This document shows positions 7,003 to 14,157 of a DNA stretch of 64,000 bases, piece after piece. The DNA comes from a virus, in the IMG/VR virus record IMGVR_UViG_3300007512_001664, positions 62,001 through 126,000 of that record, one strand, 5' to 3'. How positions within the stretch are numbered: the stretch's first letter is position 1; each line of letters begins with the position of its first letter. The notes beneath the pieces were generated by a model. That model was not told where the DNA came from. It worked only from the letters and a program-made list of their open reading frames with translations, and did no database searches. A program made the position numbers and the translations under genes.

Positions 7003-7965
7003 ATGAAAACGTTTAAAGATTTTTACGAAGATAATGAAATCGCAGTAAAATACCCTTTTGATTTAGGAAACATTGAACCTTCTTTTACTAATTTTCTAGA
7101 TCGGCTAGTTGACATGCGCGCGTCTATTAAAACAATATTAGATTTAGGTGCGTTTGATTTAGGTACACAGCGTACGTTTAGTACGGTTACTGATCCTGCG
7201 ATAAATGCAGCAGTAGATTTTCATGAAGCCCTACAAACATTTGTCAACAGAGATGAAAAGGGTCAAGGTCCAGGTAGTTTTCGACCAAGAGTATATGAAA
7301 CAGAAGAGTTCAAACAACACAATAATTACGATGAGTATGCACAACTAGAAAAATTAAAACGTTCAGCTTTTCGTGATAGGTTTATGGCGAGGAAGGCTGA
7401 AGATAATGAAGCACTAGCCGCAGCAGAAGCTGAGTATTCACGCATAGCGGGTGCGCAGGCAGAAACTGAGTACTGGAAAGCATATAGACAAGCTAAAGAA
7501 GAGGAAGATGAATATGTAGATATTTTACACAGGTCGCCTTTAAGTCGTGAAGCGTTAAAGAATGATGGTAGTGAGGAGTATAAAAACGCCGAAGCCGCAT
7601 ATAACCATCCTAATTTTGATGTAAATGTCTATCTTAATTTAGTTAAAAAGCAGATAGAAAATATTAGAGGAGCTCTGTCTGAAGCTGGCTCTGCCGAGAC
7701 AAAACCTTTCGGCATAATCCCCGGGGAACATTTCTTTCAATTTGGTCAATGGTTAGGATATTTTATTGAGTATACAGGGCCCGATCGCAGCAAGCCTAAT
7801 TGGCATTCATTTAAAGTAACAGTGAACGATCGCGAACGTCGTCTGTGGGTGTATGAAGATAATGGACAGCTAATGGGATGGATGAGGGGGAAAGGGACTG
7901 ATAAAATAACTATATTGGATGAGGATGATCTAGATCAATACCCAGGAATAACGAAAACACACTAA
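7003..7965 (+). CDS. Putative virion-internal protein with capsid-targeting-like leader
   Basis: 320 residues. The N-terminus MKTFKDFYEDNE resembles the T4 internal-protein capsid-targeting sequence (MKTYQEFIAE|A), although the cleavage-site residues are less perfect here. Residues ~105-215 are a highly charged, Ala/Glu/Lys-rich helical region. The C-terminal ~80 residues (FFQFGQWLGYFIEY, then a W-rich segment) look globular. No enzyme family recognised. If packaged, it would be processed by the prohead protease and possibly injected. Confidence 0.55.
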   Translation: MKTFKDFYEDNEIAVKYPFDLGNIEPSFTNFLDRLVDMRASIKTILDLGAFDLGTQRTFSTVTDPAINAAVDFHEALQTFVNRDEKGQGPGSFRPRVYETEEFKQHNNYDEYAQLEKLKRSAFRDRFMARKAEDNEALAAAEAEYSRIAGAQAETEYWKAYRQAKEEEDEYVDILHRSPLSREALKNDGSEEYKNAEAAYNHPNFDVNVYLNLVKKQIENIRGALSEAGSAETKPFGIIPGEHFFQFGQWLGYFIEYTGPDRSKPNWHSFKVTVNDRERRLWVYEDNGQLMGWMRGKGTDKITILDEDDLDQYPGITKTH

Positions 7966-7970
7966 ATGTT

Positions 7971-7998
7971 TTGCAATTTAAAAAGATTATACTATAAT
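7971..7998 (+). promoter_or_regulatory. Sigma70-like promoter, TTGCAA-N16-TATAAT
   Basis: Seven nt from the -10 element to ATG 8006; decides that start over ATG 7997, which lies within the -10 itself. Confidence 0.65.
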
Positions 7999-8005
7999 GA
8001 ATGAC

Positions 8006-8206
8006 ATGAGCTTGGAGCGAAGAGTATTTATTTGTTTTGTTATTGTGGTCGCATTTTTTTGTAGTGGGTGTTCGTCAACTAAATGGAAATGGTTACCACA
8101 AGAACCATATATAGACGACCAACGCAGAAGCGAGTATTCTCGACTAGATAAAGACCGTAAAGAAGTTGGTGGTGTTCAAATAACTGTATTAAAAGCGAGT
8201 TTCTAA
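8006..8206 (+). CDS. Small lipoprotein
   Basis: 66 residues: MSLERR, a hydrophobic stretch (VFICFVIVVAFFCSG) and a lipobox-like S-G-C-S-S give a type II signal with lipidation on the Cys. The mature part is ~45 charged residues. Spanins and other phage lipoproteins look like this, but no partner inner-membrane spanin is visible. The next gene starts immediately after the stop, so they are one operon with the HMA protein. Confidence 0.65.
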   Translation: MSLERRVFICFVIVVAFFCSGCSSTKWKWLPQEPYIDDQRRSEYSRLDKDRKEVGGVQITVLKASF

Positions 8207-8602
8207 ATGGAAGATTTTGAAAAATTTGAATTTGAAATGGGTAAGTGGTTCATGAAAGCTGTAGCGTTTATAGGCCTATTCCTCGGAATAATGTTTACCT
8301 GTTGGGCTCACGGTGCTCCCGATAAGCCAATCGATGCTGATATGGAAGTAAAGGTACCTGGATTAGTTTGTCCTTCATGTGCTATCGGTATTAAAAGAAA
8401 TCTTAAAAGAGAAGTCAACGTTAAATATATTGCGTTTGATATTATAAAGGAATTAGTTCTTATTGACTTTGTTGAGATTGAAGGATTTATTCATTATTTA
8501 AAAAATGATAAAATTATAAAATTAGTTAAAGACGCAGGATATGAGGTTTCTTCTATTAAACGCCTCGATAATAATAAACCAAATCGTTATAATAAACCCT
8601 GA
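8207..8602 (+). CDS. Membrane-anchored or exported heavy-metal-associated (HMA) domain protein
   Basis: 131 residues. A hydrophobic segment at ~17-33 (AVAFIGLFLGIMFTCWA) serves as signal or anchor. It is followed by an HMA/MerP-like domain: MEVKVPGLVCPSCAIGIKR contains the metal-binding G-x-x-C-x-x-C, and LVKDAGYEV is the usual end of the ferredoxin-like beta-alpha-beta fold. Known relatives bind Cu(I), Hg(II) or Zn(II) and hand them to transporters. The tail is basic. Located outside or at the membrane, it could scavenge or detoxify metal during infection. Translated directly after the lipoprotein. Confidence 0.75.
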   Translation: MEDFEKFEFEMGKWFMKAVAFIGLFLGIMFTCWAHGAPDKPIDADMEVKVPGLVCPSCAIGIKRNLKREVNVKYIAFDIIKELVLIDFVEIEGFIHYLKNDKIIKLVKDAGYEVSSIKRLDNNKPNRYNKP

Positions 8603-8610
8603 ATATTTAC

Positions 8611-8730
8611 TTTAACGGTAAAGTTTCCTCACATTTCCAAAACTTTACTTAAGTAAAGTTCCTAAAGTCACTATTCCTTAAGGAATTTGACCACTATTTC
8701 TGGAGAAAAGGCTTGCTGTTTTCGCAAAAG
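8611..8730. repeat. Cluster of inverted repeats in intergenic region
   Basis: Between 8603 and 8753 lie several palindromes: CTTTAACGGTAAAG (8610-8623), a perfect 20-bp palindrome centred on TTAA (8641-8660), ATTCCTTAAGGAAT (8673-8686) and GGCTT...AAGCC (8710-8732). The last overlaps the promoter of the 8754 gene. Candidates are operator sites or a terminator without a T run. Confidence 0.6.
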
Positions 8731-8740
8731 CCGCCATAAT
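8713..8740 (+). promoter_or_regulatory. Sigma70-like promoter, TTGCTG-N16-CATAAT
   Basis: Followed by ATTGGTGTTGTTG, nearly the same initial sequence as at the 26691 gene (ATTGGCGTTGTG). Confidence 0.5.
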
Positions 8741-8753
8741 ATTGGTGTTGTTG

Positions 8754-9137
8754 ATGAATACGATGAATGATTATTCCAAAATATCGGCTGAGAACGTAAG
8801 TTCCAGGATGGCGACAGTTAGCGGTGAAGAAGCTTTTATGTCTGATCCAAAATTAAATACACAAACAGGGACCCTCAAATGGGGTGAGCGTAGGTTAATG
8901 GAGAATAAAGACTTTGCATTTGGAGATGTGACGGTTTATTCTGTTCCAGTTGAGGGTGAGATTGATCGAAATAAAATCCATATTGCTCTAACTAAGAAGT
9001 TTCCAGCGCAATCAGGACAAGGACGTATGAGATGGTTTACCGGTTTCGCGGTTCTTGTTAAAGGTGAGCTCGGGTTTAAGAGATCTAAGTTTGAGAATTC
9101 TGTGACAGTCGAGGAGCACTACGCGCTAGCTAATTAA
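8754..9137 (+). CDS. Hypothetical protein
   Basis: 127 residues, unrecognised, soluble, no signal. Several in-frame starts exist (TTG 8742, GTG 8745, ATG 8754); ATG 8754 fits the promoter best. Contains G-T-L-K-W-G-E-R-R and R-M-R-W-F-T-G-F. The stop overlaps AGCTAGC palindromic DNA just before the next promoter. Confidence 0.5.
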   Translation: MNTMNDYSKISAENVSSRMATVSGEEAFMSDPKLNTQTGTLKWGERRLMENKDFAFGDVTVYSVPVEGEIDRNKIHIALTKKFPAQSGQGRMRWFTGFAVLVKGELGFKRSKFENSVTVEEHYALAN

Positions 9138-9148
9138 GCTAGCCGCAC

Positions 9149-9179
9149 TCTCGGGATAAGCTATAATTATTGTGTTGTT
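9149..9179 (+). promoter_or_regulatory. Promoter block, copy 1 (31 bp identical to 9919-9949)
   Basis: Contains TATAAT (9162-9167) and the leader TATTGTGTTGTT. The -35 region is poor compared with copy 2. Confidence 0.6.
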
Positions 9180-9183
9180 GAAG

Positions 9184-9345
9184 ATGATAAGAGAACGAGA
9201 AACAGTTGGATTGCTCAAAGAGAAGCAAATGATCTTTCCGGAATGGATGCAGAAAGCTGTCAAGGGATTAAAGGATAGCGATTTTGTAACAGTCATAAGA
9301 CAGCACACGCCTTTCGGATCGTTTGTGCTTGGTATTGAAAAATAA
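9184..9345 (+). CDS. Hypothetical small protein
   Basis: 53 residues: MIRERETVGLLKEKQ... ending FGSFVLGIEK. Unrecognised; soluble, helical. Follows promoter copy 1 by 16 nt from the -10 and is 2 nt from the next gene, so it heads an operon of three. Confidence 0.6.
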   Translation: MIRERETVGLLKEKQMIFPEWMQKAVKGLKDSDFVTVIRQHTPFGSFVLGIEK

Positions 9346-9347
9346 AG

Positions 9348-9599
9348 ATGAAACTGACTTACGATAGTAACTTCGAGCGTCGTAGAGATCCGAGAGGACC
9401 TCTAGCAAAGAAAAAAGTTTATGTTGAGGGTATCGCTGAACCAGTGGAGCTTAAATTCCAAGATTGGGAGAAGCTTCCGAGTGATATCAAATTAACAAAA
9501 GGAGAGTGCAATCAGCTTTACAACATTCTTACCTGGAATTTATCCAGTCCAGAATTTAAAGTAATGCAGATTATTCGTAAGCTAGAAAAACAAATATAA
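9348..9599 (+). CDS. Hypothetical protein
   Basis: 83 residues, unrecognised, basic and soluble, opening MKLTYDSNFERRRDPRG. Two nt after the preceding gene and 2 nt before the next; part of the 9184-9913 operon. Confidence 0.55.
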   Translation: MKLTYDSNFERRRDPRGPLAKKKVYVEGIAEPVELKFQDWEKLPSDIKLTKGECNQLYNILTWNLSSPEFKVMQIIRKLEKQI

Positions 9600-9601
9600 A
9601 A

Positions 9602-9913
9602 ATGAAGAATATTACCTTAACATTTGAAAGAAACGGTAGAACGGTCTGGTCAGATGGAGATGATCATTACACGTATTATGTCCACGAACCAACCATGTCG
9701 AAGTGGGAAATTCTATGGCAGTACACTCAGTGCGGTCGACATATTGGATCAATCCGTAAGAGGATTGAAGACAAATGGGAATATCAAGGTGAGGTTTTTC
9801 GCTATGAGCGATTAGAGCAAGGATTGAAAGTCGAGGTTGATCTTCTTGAAGCCGATGAGACTTATGAATCAGTCTCTCGAGCTATGTCTACCCCACCACC
9901 GGTTCTAACTTGA
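9602..9913 (+). CDS. Hypothetical protein
   Basis: 103 residues, unrecognised. Alternating hydrophobic/charged strands (GRTVWSDGDDHYTYYVHEP, EVFRYERLEQGLKVEVDL) suggest a small beta-rich fold. The TGA stop lies within the -35 (TTGACG) of the following promoter. Confidence 0.55.
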   Translation: MKNITLTFERNGRTVWSDGDDHYTYYVHEPTMSKWEILWQYTQCGRHIGSIRKRIEDKWEYQGEVFRYERLEQGLKVEVDLLEADETYESVSRAMSTPPPVLT

Positions 9914-9949
9914 CGTATTCTCGGGATAAGCTATAATTATTGTGTTGTT
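9910..9949 (+). promoter_or_regulatory. Strong promoter TTGACG-N16-TATAAT with block copy 2
   Basis: Near-consensus sigma70-type promoter (-35 at 9910-9915, -10 at 9932-9937). Bases 9919-9949 repeat 9149-9179 exactly. Confidence 0.8.
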
Positions 9950-9953
9950 AGAG

Positions 9954-10166
9954 ATGAGAACTTACTTTGATGCAAGACACGGAGGGCCGTATGATAGAGG
10001 TACGGCGGATAGTTGGTACAGGCGCGCACGCAATCCTCACTTCTACGAAGGGCCATCATATGACTCGCCTATAGTAGAAGAAAAGGACATGACTCCATTT
10101 GAGATCAGCGAGTACAATGCTGGTTTTGATGAGAACGAGAGTGATCCAAACGCAAGAAAGAATTAA
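9954..10166 (+). CDS. Hypothetical acidic/aromatic small protein
   Basis: 70 residues, MRTYFDARHGGPYDRG..., rich in Tyr, Arg and Asp. Resembles other small phage proteins only in composition. ATG 9954 is chosen over an upstream in-frame TTG because it matches the 16-nt spacing of the promoter's other copy. Confidence 0.5.
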   Translation: MRTYFDARHGGPYDRGTADSWYRRARNPHFYEGPSYDSPIVEEKDMTPFEISEYNAGFDENESDPNARKN

Positions 10167-10177
10167 ACAAAGACTAA

Positions 10178-10492
10178 ATGACTAGACTACTTTCAATATT
10201 ATTACTCAGCGGTGTTGCGTTAACTGCAGCTCCAAAGTTAGAAATAAAACGAGTATATCAGAAAGTAGTTGAAGCTACAGGCGAGCCATATGGCTCTCCA
10301 GGTGGTATTTACTTTAAGTACACAGGCTTGGATCCTTTTATCATGTACGGTCTTGAGTACTCTTATGATATGAAAACGTGGGCGCATTTATATAATTTCG
10401 GTACGGTTGGAGACAATACAACTAGCCCACTATTTCATTGGTACGAGCTACCACCAGGCAAATGTTTCTTCCGAATAAAACAATTATGGTAG
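10178..10492 (+). CDS. Secreted small beta protein (Verrucomicrobia-like motif)
   Basis: 104 residues with a Sec signal peptide (MTRLLSILLLSGVALTAA). The mature domain contains L-E-Y-S-Y-D-M-K-T-W followed by C-F-F-R-I. The pattern 'e-x-S-x-D-l-x-x-W ... F-F-R-i' recurs in secreted and surface proteins of Verrucomicrobiota, where it closes beta-sandwich domains. Function unknown. The gene ends overlapping the start of the next in another frame. Confidence 0.55.
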   Translation: MTRLLSILLLSGVALTAAPKLEIKRVYQKVVEATGEPYGSPGGIYFKYTGLDPFIMYGLEYSYDMKTWAHLYNFGTVGDNTTSPLFHWYELPPGKCFFRIKQLW

Positions 10493-10803
10493 TTAGTAGA
10501 TACAGTAATCAAGGTGAAAAATATATCGGAGTAAAATCAATGACAAGACCAACAAATCCATATTTCAGATCTCAGATGAACATGACGTACTTTGAGAAGT
10601 TTTTAGATGTTCTTCAGAATATAGAACCAAACGATAATAAATTTCGATCAAAGGATGAATATAAGATTGCGTATGATAGAGATACAAACCGTGATGGATC
10701 AAAATCTAAGTACGCTTATATTGACATACCGTGTGAAGATTTGTCGTTTGCTTTCTCAAAAGAGACAGGCAAGTTGGCCTTCATAGTAAACTACAAAGAC
10801 TGA
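10486..10803 (+). CDS. Hypothetical protein
   Basis: 105 residues, unrecognised. ATG 10486 is chosen over TTG 10438, which would lie deep inside the previous gene. Contains a DRDTNRDGSKSKYAYID segment (Asp-rich, possibly a Ca2+ loop) and IPCEDLSFAFSKE. Translational coupling with both neighbours. Confidence 0.5.
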   Translation: MVVSRYSNQGEKYIGVKSMTRPTNPYFRSQMNMTYFEKFLDVLQNIEPNDNKFRSKDEYKIAYDRDTNRDGSKSKYAYIDIPCEDLSFAFSKETGKLAFIVNYKD

Positions 10804-10946
10804 TGACGAGCCCATATTACGATACTTTAAGAAGAATGAATATAGAAAAGAGAAAAGAATTGCTCAAGAAGTGGAAAGAGCTACCTGAGCCAAAACCTAC
10901 GTGGGAATCCTTTAAGAGAAGAAGCCAATTTCAGAATAGTATATAA
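10803..10946 (+). CDS. Hypothetical basic small protein
   Basis: 47 residues, starts within the TGA of the preceding gene (TGATG). Lys/Arg-rich helix (RRMNIEKRKELLKKWKEL) then PEPKPTWESF. Unrecognised; coupled translation supports reality. The C-terminal 'PKP-W-E-F' pattern also ends the 28910 gene product. Confidence 0.5.
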   Translation: MTSPYYDTLRRMNIEKRKELLKKWKELPEPKPTWESFKRRSQFQNSI

Positions 10947-11285
10947 ATGATTACACTAACAAAAGCCGCGCGCGTAGCGCAAGAAGTAAATGAAGAGGAA
11001 GCGAATGTTGAATACAGTGAGTGGGTATTGAAGTGGCAAGAGATTGAGTCAGATATGACGTTCAATGTGCCATGGAAGAAGCTCTACGAAAGAGTTGGAT
11101 TGACAAAGACGATGAGTGGTCCGAGCACTTGTCGTTGGACGATAGCCGAGAAGAAGTTCTGGGCTGAATATCTTAGATTTGTGACTGAGGTTTATCATTA
11201 TGGTGGAACTCTCGATGAATTAAAACGTAGAATAACTGATCAACGTATTTATAATAGTCGGACAGATAAGACAAGAAGATTTTGA
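10947..11285 (+). CDS. Hypothetical protein
   Basis: 112 residues, unrecognised. Mixed-charge helical protein with several Trp (SEWVLKWQEIE, CRWTIAEKKFWAEYL). The ATG directly abuts the preceding TAA. Confidence 0.5.
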   Translation: MITLTKAARVAQEVNEEEANVEYSEWVLKWQEIESDMTFNVPWKKLYERVGLTKTMSGPSTCRWTIAEKKFWAEYLRFVTEVYHYGGTLDELKRRITDQRIYNSRTDKTRRF

Positions 11286-11287
11286 TT

Positions 11288-11890
11288 ATGACTGAGATTA
11301 AAGACAAGGCAGCGTTCCTTTTTAAACACGCAAAAACACAGGTAAAAAAGCCACACGGCACTCACGGTGAACACGAATCCTTTACAGGTATACCAACAAC
11401 CGGTGAGCTTCCAAAAGATACAAAACAATGCGAACACATAATTGATAGTTGCCCAATTATTACAGCTGCTGGAGAACAGCGGCTTGGGGAAATTTATAGT
11501 GCTCTCTACAACCAATGGGAAGTAATTATAGAAAAGATACATGACCCGTACGTTTCACCCGATCAAGTTGGTACCGGACTTTGTGATAATGGAAGACAAG
11601 CTACGGCTGGAGTTTCGGATTTTTTCCGGGGATGTAAAATGCTTACATTGATTGCAAATACACCTGGCGCTAGCGTGGGAAGTATGCTGCCGAAAGTATC
11701 ATTCTCTGCTATTTCTAAGCTCGGAACGAAACTTCGTTTAGGGCCACCAAAGCCCCTAAGTAGTAAATCGAGCAATGAGACATCTAAGAAAAAGGTAACT
11801 CGGTCAACTCGAAAAAAGATTGTTAAGGGTGACAGCGATCTAGTTCCATGTCTAGTTGAGAGCAAGTATCTTAAGGAAAAGAAAATTTAA
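11288..11890 (+). CDS. Hypothetical protein with basic C-terminus
   Basis: 200 residues, unrecognised. The N-terminus is soluble with a CEHIIDSC pair. The C-terminal third is Ser/Lys/Arg-rich (SKKKVTRSTRKKI), likely a disordered nucleic-acid-binding tail. ATG 11288 is preferred over TTG 11282. Abuts the next gene. Confidence 0.5.
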   Translation: MTEIKDKAAFLFKHAKTQVKKPHGTHGEHESFTGIPTTGELPKDTKQCEHIIDSCPIITAAGEQRLGEIYSALYNQWEVIIEKIHDPYVSPDQVGTGLCDNGRQATAGVSDFFRGCKMLTLIANTPGASVGSMLPKVSFSAISKLGTKLRLGPPKPLSSKSSNETSKKKVTRSTRKKIVKGDSDLVPCLVESKYLKEKKI

Positions 11891-12022
11891 ATGGATGTAA
11901 TAGAGATATACGGAGAAGATGCTATTTGCGGCGGTGAATGTGAATGCGGTGGTGCTTTGGAATATGAAGAAGCTATTGGCGGTTACGTTTGTGTTGAATG
12001 TGAAGCTGAACATTTTGAGTAA
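11891..12022 (+). CDS. Zinc-ribbon miniprotein
   Basis: 43 residues with A-I-C-G-G-E-C-E-C-G-G-A and Y-V-C-V-E-C: two CxxC-type knuckles forming a zinc ribbon, very acidic overall. ATG follows the upstream TAA directly. Function unknown. Confidence 0.6.
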   Translation: MDVIEIYGEDAICGGECECGGALEYEEAIGGYVCVECEAEHFE

Positions 12023-12024
12023 AC

Positions 12025-12309
12025 ATGACACTACAAGAAGCAGTTAGAATCGGAAAGGGGTTAGACTTCACGACTATTGAAGAGTGTGTAGATGCTATTC
12101 ATAGTCATGCACCTCAATTGTTCCCATATTCGAAGATCAATGACGAGCTTAGTGAGTTGTACGAAGAGTATGACAATTATAAAAAGCATCCTGAGACATG
12201 GATGACGGCTCTGTGTGGAATTGATGTTCCTGTTGTCCGTAAACTCGGCACGGCCGCGGCCCAGAACAAAAAGATAGAGTACGTACAAAGAGAAGATCAT
12301 AAAGCATGA
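12025..12309 (+). CDS. Hypothetical protein
   Basis: 94 residues, unrecognised, helical, soluble. Ends with a 4-nt ATGA overlap with the next gene, so the two are co-translated. Confidence 0.5.
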   Translation: MTLQEAVRIGKGLDFTTIEECVDAIHSHAPQLFPYSKINDELSELYEEYDNYKKHPETWMTALCGIDVPVVRKLGTAAAQNKKIEYVQREDHKA

Positions 12310-12623
12310 GCATAAAAGATGTCAGAGCTAATTTAAACACAATCAATAGGATTGTTGATGAGCACTTAGACTTCTTGCTAGAGGTTAGGCAAGACGAAGA
12401 GATGTACAAAGACGATATTAATGACATTGGTAAGATGGCTAGTGATGTTTTATCTACCCTTTCGAAGCATAGCGATCTCTTGCATGCATTGTCTGGTGAT
12501 GAGAAAGAGCTTTGGACGTGTGAGAAATGTGGTGAGAGTACATTTGAGACTGATTACGATTACCTAGTGCACCCAAAGTTGCATTTAGACTGTGTATTAA
12601 AAGAGAACATGAATCATGAGTAA
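12306..12623 (+). CDS. Hypothetical zinc-finger protein
   Basis: 105 residues: an N-terminal helical segment (~1-70) and a C-terminal finger W-T-C-E-K-C ... H-P-K-L-H-L-D-C (two Cys, then His/Cys ligands). Overlaps both neighbours by a few nt. Confidence 0.55.
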   Translation: MSIKDVRANLNTINRIVDEHLDFLLEVRQDEEMYKDDINDIGKMASDVLSTLSKHSDLLHALSGDEKELWTCEKCGESTFETDYDYLVHPKLHLDCVLKENMNHE

Positions 12624-12810
12624 TGATATGATAAATTGGGTTTGGTGTGAAGATTGCCTTGAATGGAAGAATGCAGGTGAGGATGTTGCTTTTATATCTA
12701 TCGGTGAGCATAAGACCGGCAAAGAGATAATGGCATTTACATGTGACAAATGTGGTAATGATAATGAAAACTTTATAACTTCATCAGAGATAATGCCGCG
12801 TGGTAGATAA
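12616..12810 (+). CDS. Zinc-ribbon miniprotein
   Basis: 64 residues with V-W-C-E-D-C and F-T-C-D-K-C about 35 residues apart, the usual geometry of a four-Cys zinc ribbon. One of a run of such miniproteins between 11.9 and 12.8 kb. Confidence 0.6.
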   Translation: MSNDMINWVWCEDCLEWKNAGEDVAFISIGEHKTGKEIMAFTCDKCGNDNENFITSSEIMPRGR

Positions 12811-12818
12811 TTAATTAT

Positions 12819-12917
12819 ATGGAGTACATAGTTTTAATTGCCGTAGGGTGGTTTTGCTGGATGAGTACAATTTTAGTTAATGAAAAGAAAAAACGACAAA
12901 GACATGACAGACGATAA
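12819..12917 (+). CDS. Tiny single-TM protein
   Basis: 32 residues: MEYIVLIAVGWFCWMSTILV membrane helix, then a strongly basic cytoplasmic tail (KKKRQRHDRR). Overlaps the next gene. Short but composition is clear. Confidence 0.5.
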   Translation: MEYIVLIAVGWFCWMSTILVNEKKKRQRHDRR

Positions 12918-13065
12918 TAAGTTCGTTCCAAGAAAAAAGCCAGTAATTAATGCTCGGTTTGCCCCGTATGAACAAGACATAAGTCCAGCTGCTACTGCCA
13001 ATGCACCGTTTGTACCATTAACGGTAGAAGATGCTTTAGCTCGACAGAAGAAAAAGGATAAATAA
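12880..13065 (+). CDS. Hypothetical small basic protein
   Basis: 61 residues (53 if ATG 12904 is used), disordered-looking, Lys-rich ends, middle PVINARFAPYEQDISPA. Contains the TAAATA for the next gene at its 3' end. Confidence 0.4.
   Translation: MKRKNDKDMTDDNKFVPRKKPVINARFAPYEQDISPAATANAPFVPLTVEDALARQKKKDK
13059..13064 (+). promoter_or_regulatory. Late-type promoter element (TAAATA)
   Basis: 6 nt before ATG 13071 (3 nt before ATG 13068), favouring the second ATG. Confidence 0.5.
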
Positions 13066-13070
13066 TTATG

Positions 13071-13295
13071 ATGTATGCAGAATTTACTGAAGTTATTAGA
13101 GGTGGGATTGAGCAAGGCAAGAAACGTAAAATTGTCATGAATCTAGAAAAAGTAATTTCGTTTAGAGCTGAACAGGATGGTACAATGTTAGAAACTCGAC
13201 GAGGTGACTTCTATGTTGAAGAAACATATGATCAAATAAAACGTGTCTTTAATAGTAAAAACGGAGTACCACCTGCACTTATACCAGTAAGATGA
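13071..13295 (+). CDS. Hypothetical small beta protein
   Basis: 74 residues. KRKIVMNLEKVISF ... GDFYVEETYDQIKRVF recalls the FlbD-like/small beta-barrel pattern ('v-N-l-d-x-I ... V-x-E-s-y-d-x-I'), common in short phage and bacterial proteins. Function unknown. Overlaps the next gene by 4 nt. Confidence 0.5.
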   Translation: MYAEFTEVIRGGIEQGKKRKIVMNLEKVISFRAEQDGTMLETRRGDFYVEETYDQIKRVFNSKNGVPPALIPVR

Positions 13296-13834
13296 AACCA
13301 CAATTACTAAAACAAGAGCACATTAAAGAATTGTTACCACCTATTGGTACACTACCTGCAGGTAAATCACTATCGGGTCGAAGACATGTCTTATTCTCTG
13401 ATAGTGACTATGCTATGTTCACTGAGTCGTTCTTGACACGTGAGGGTTTTAATGGATTTAAGAAGTGGCTTAACTTCTGTGGCATAAAAGCATCTGCTCA
13501 AAAGCAATACTGGAAGCGTAATTATGATTGTGACAATTTAGCTAATGCTTTTAAGACTTATATGAATCTGTTACATGCAAAAGCTAATCCGCTATCATTC
13601 ACAGAAGGATTTAAGAAGAATCTAGAGAACGAGAGTGATGCACAAGGAGTTGCTATAGGTGTCATCTATTTTGAAATGAGAAATAAGAAGTCAGCTAGTC
13701 ATCATGCAATTAATGTAGCAGTTACAAACGGTCTTAGAAATGATCCTGCACTTATCTATATAGAACCCAACGGTGCAGGTAGAATTAAACTAACTAAAAG
13801 AGAAAGAGAATCAATATGGTACGTAAACTTTTAA
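13292..13834 (+). CDS. Putative papain/transglutaminase-fold protein
   Basis: 180 residues. Y-D-C-D-N-L-A-N-A-F (residues ~81-90), S-H-H-A-I-N-V-A (~136-143) and Y-I-E-P-N-G (~156-161) reproduce the order Cys (start of helix), His (strand), Asp/Asn/Glu (strand) of papain-like and transglutaminase-like cysteine hydrolases. Such phage proteins could cut peptide cross-links or host proteins. The family is not recognised with certainty and the triad is an inference from spacing. Confidence 0.45.
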   Translation: MKPQLLKQEHIKELLPPIGTLPAGKSLSGRRHVLFSDSDYAMFTESFLTREGFNGFKKWLNFCGIKASAQKQYWKRNYDCDNLANAFKTYMNLLHAKANPLSFTEGFKKNLENESDAQGVAIGVIYFEMRNKKSASHHAINVAVTNGLRNDPALIYIEPNGAGRIKLTKRERESIWYVNF

Positions 13835-13956
13835 AGAAACTATTTAAATTTAAAGAAGAAGAAGATATTCAAGAAGAGCTCTTCCCTAAACCCGTTTATG
13901 TGTACGAAGAAGGTGATGATGATTCTGATTGATGAATATTGCTATATGTATTAATT

Positions 13957-14124
13957 ATGAATAACAAAATACCACTAGAAGACATATTAGCCACTATTGA
14001 TAATTGGAAACTTGAAGCTAGTTCAAGTTATAATGATGGTTGGACCATTAACGGTTATAAAGAAAAGCTTGAAATACTCCGACAACACTTGGAAGTCAAA
14101 GAAGAACCAAGGTTAATAACCTAG
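13957..14124 (+). CDS. Hypothetical small helical protein
   Basis: 55 residues from MNNKIPLEDIL; an earlier in-frame start (13939) is less likely. Two amphipathic helices. Unrecognised. The stretch 13835-13956 upstream holds no convincing gene. Confidence 0.45.
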   Translation: MNNKIPLEDILATIDNWKLEASSSYNDGWTINGYKEKLEILRQHLEVKEEPRLIT

Positions 14125-14131
14125 CCTAGCA

Positions 14132-14153
14132 TAAATATTTATTAAGGAAAAGG
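14132..14153 (+). promoter_or_regulatory. TAAATA followed by a Shine-Dalgarno sequence
   Basis: TAAATA (14132-14137), then AAGGAAAAGG (14144-14153) 4 nt before ATG 14158. One of few genes here with a real Shine-Dalgarno and a longer leader, so it is likely translated differently from its neighbours. Confidence 0.6.
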
Positions 14154-14157
14154 TAAT

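Noticed and set aside
13835-13956. Possible small Lys/Glu-rich gene
   Set aside because: The frame that starts at ATG 13818 is interrupted early and the Glu-rich stretch after it is in another frame without a start.
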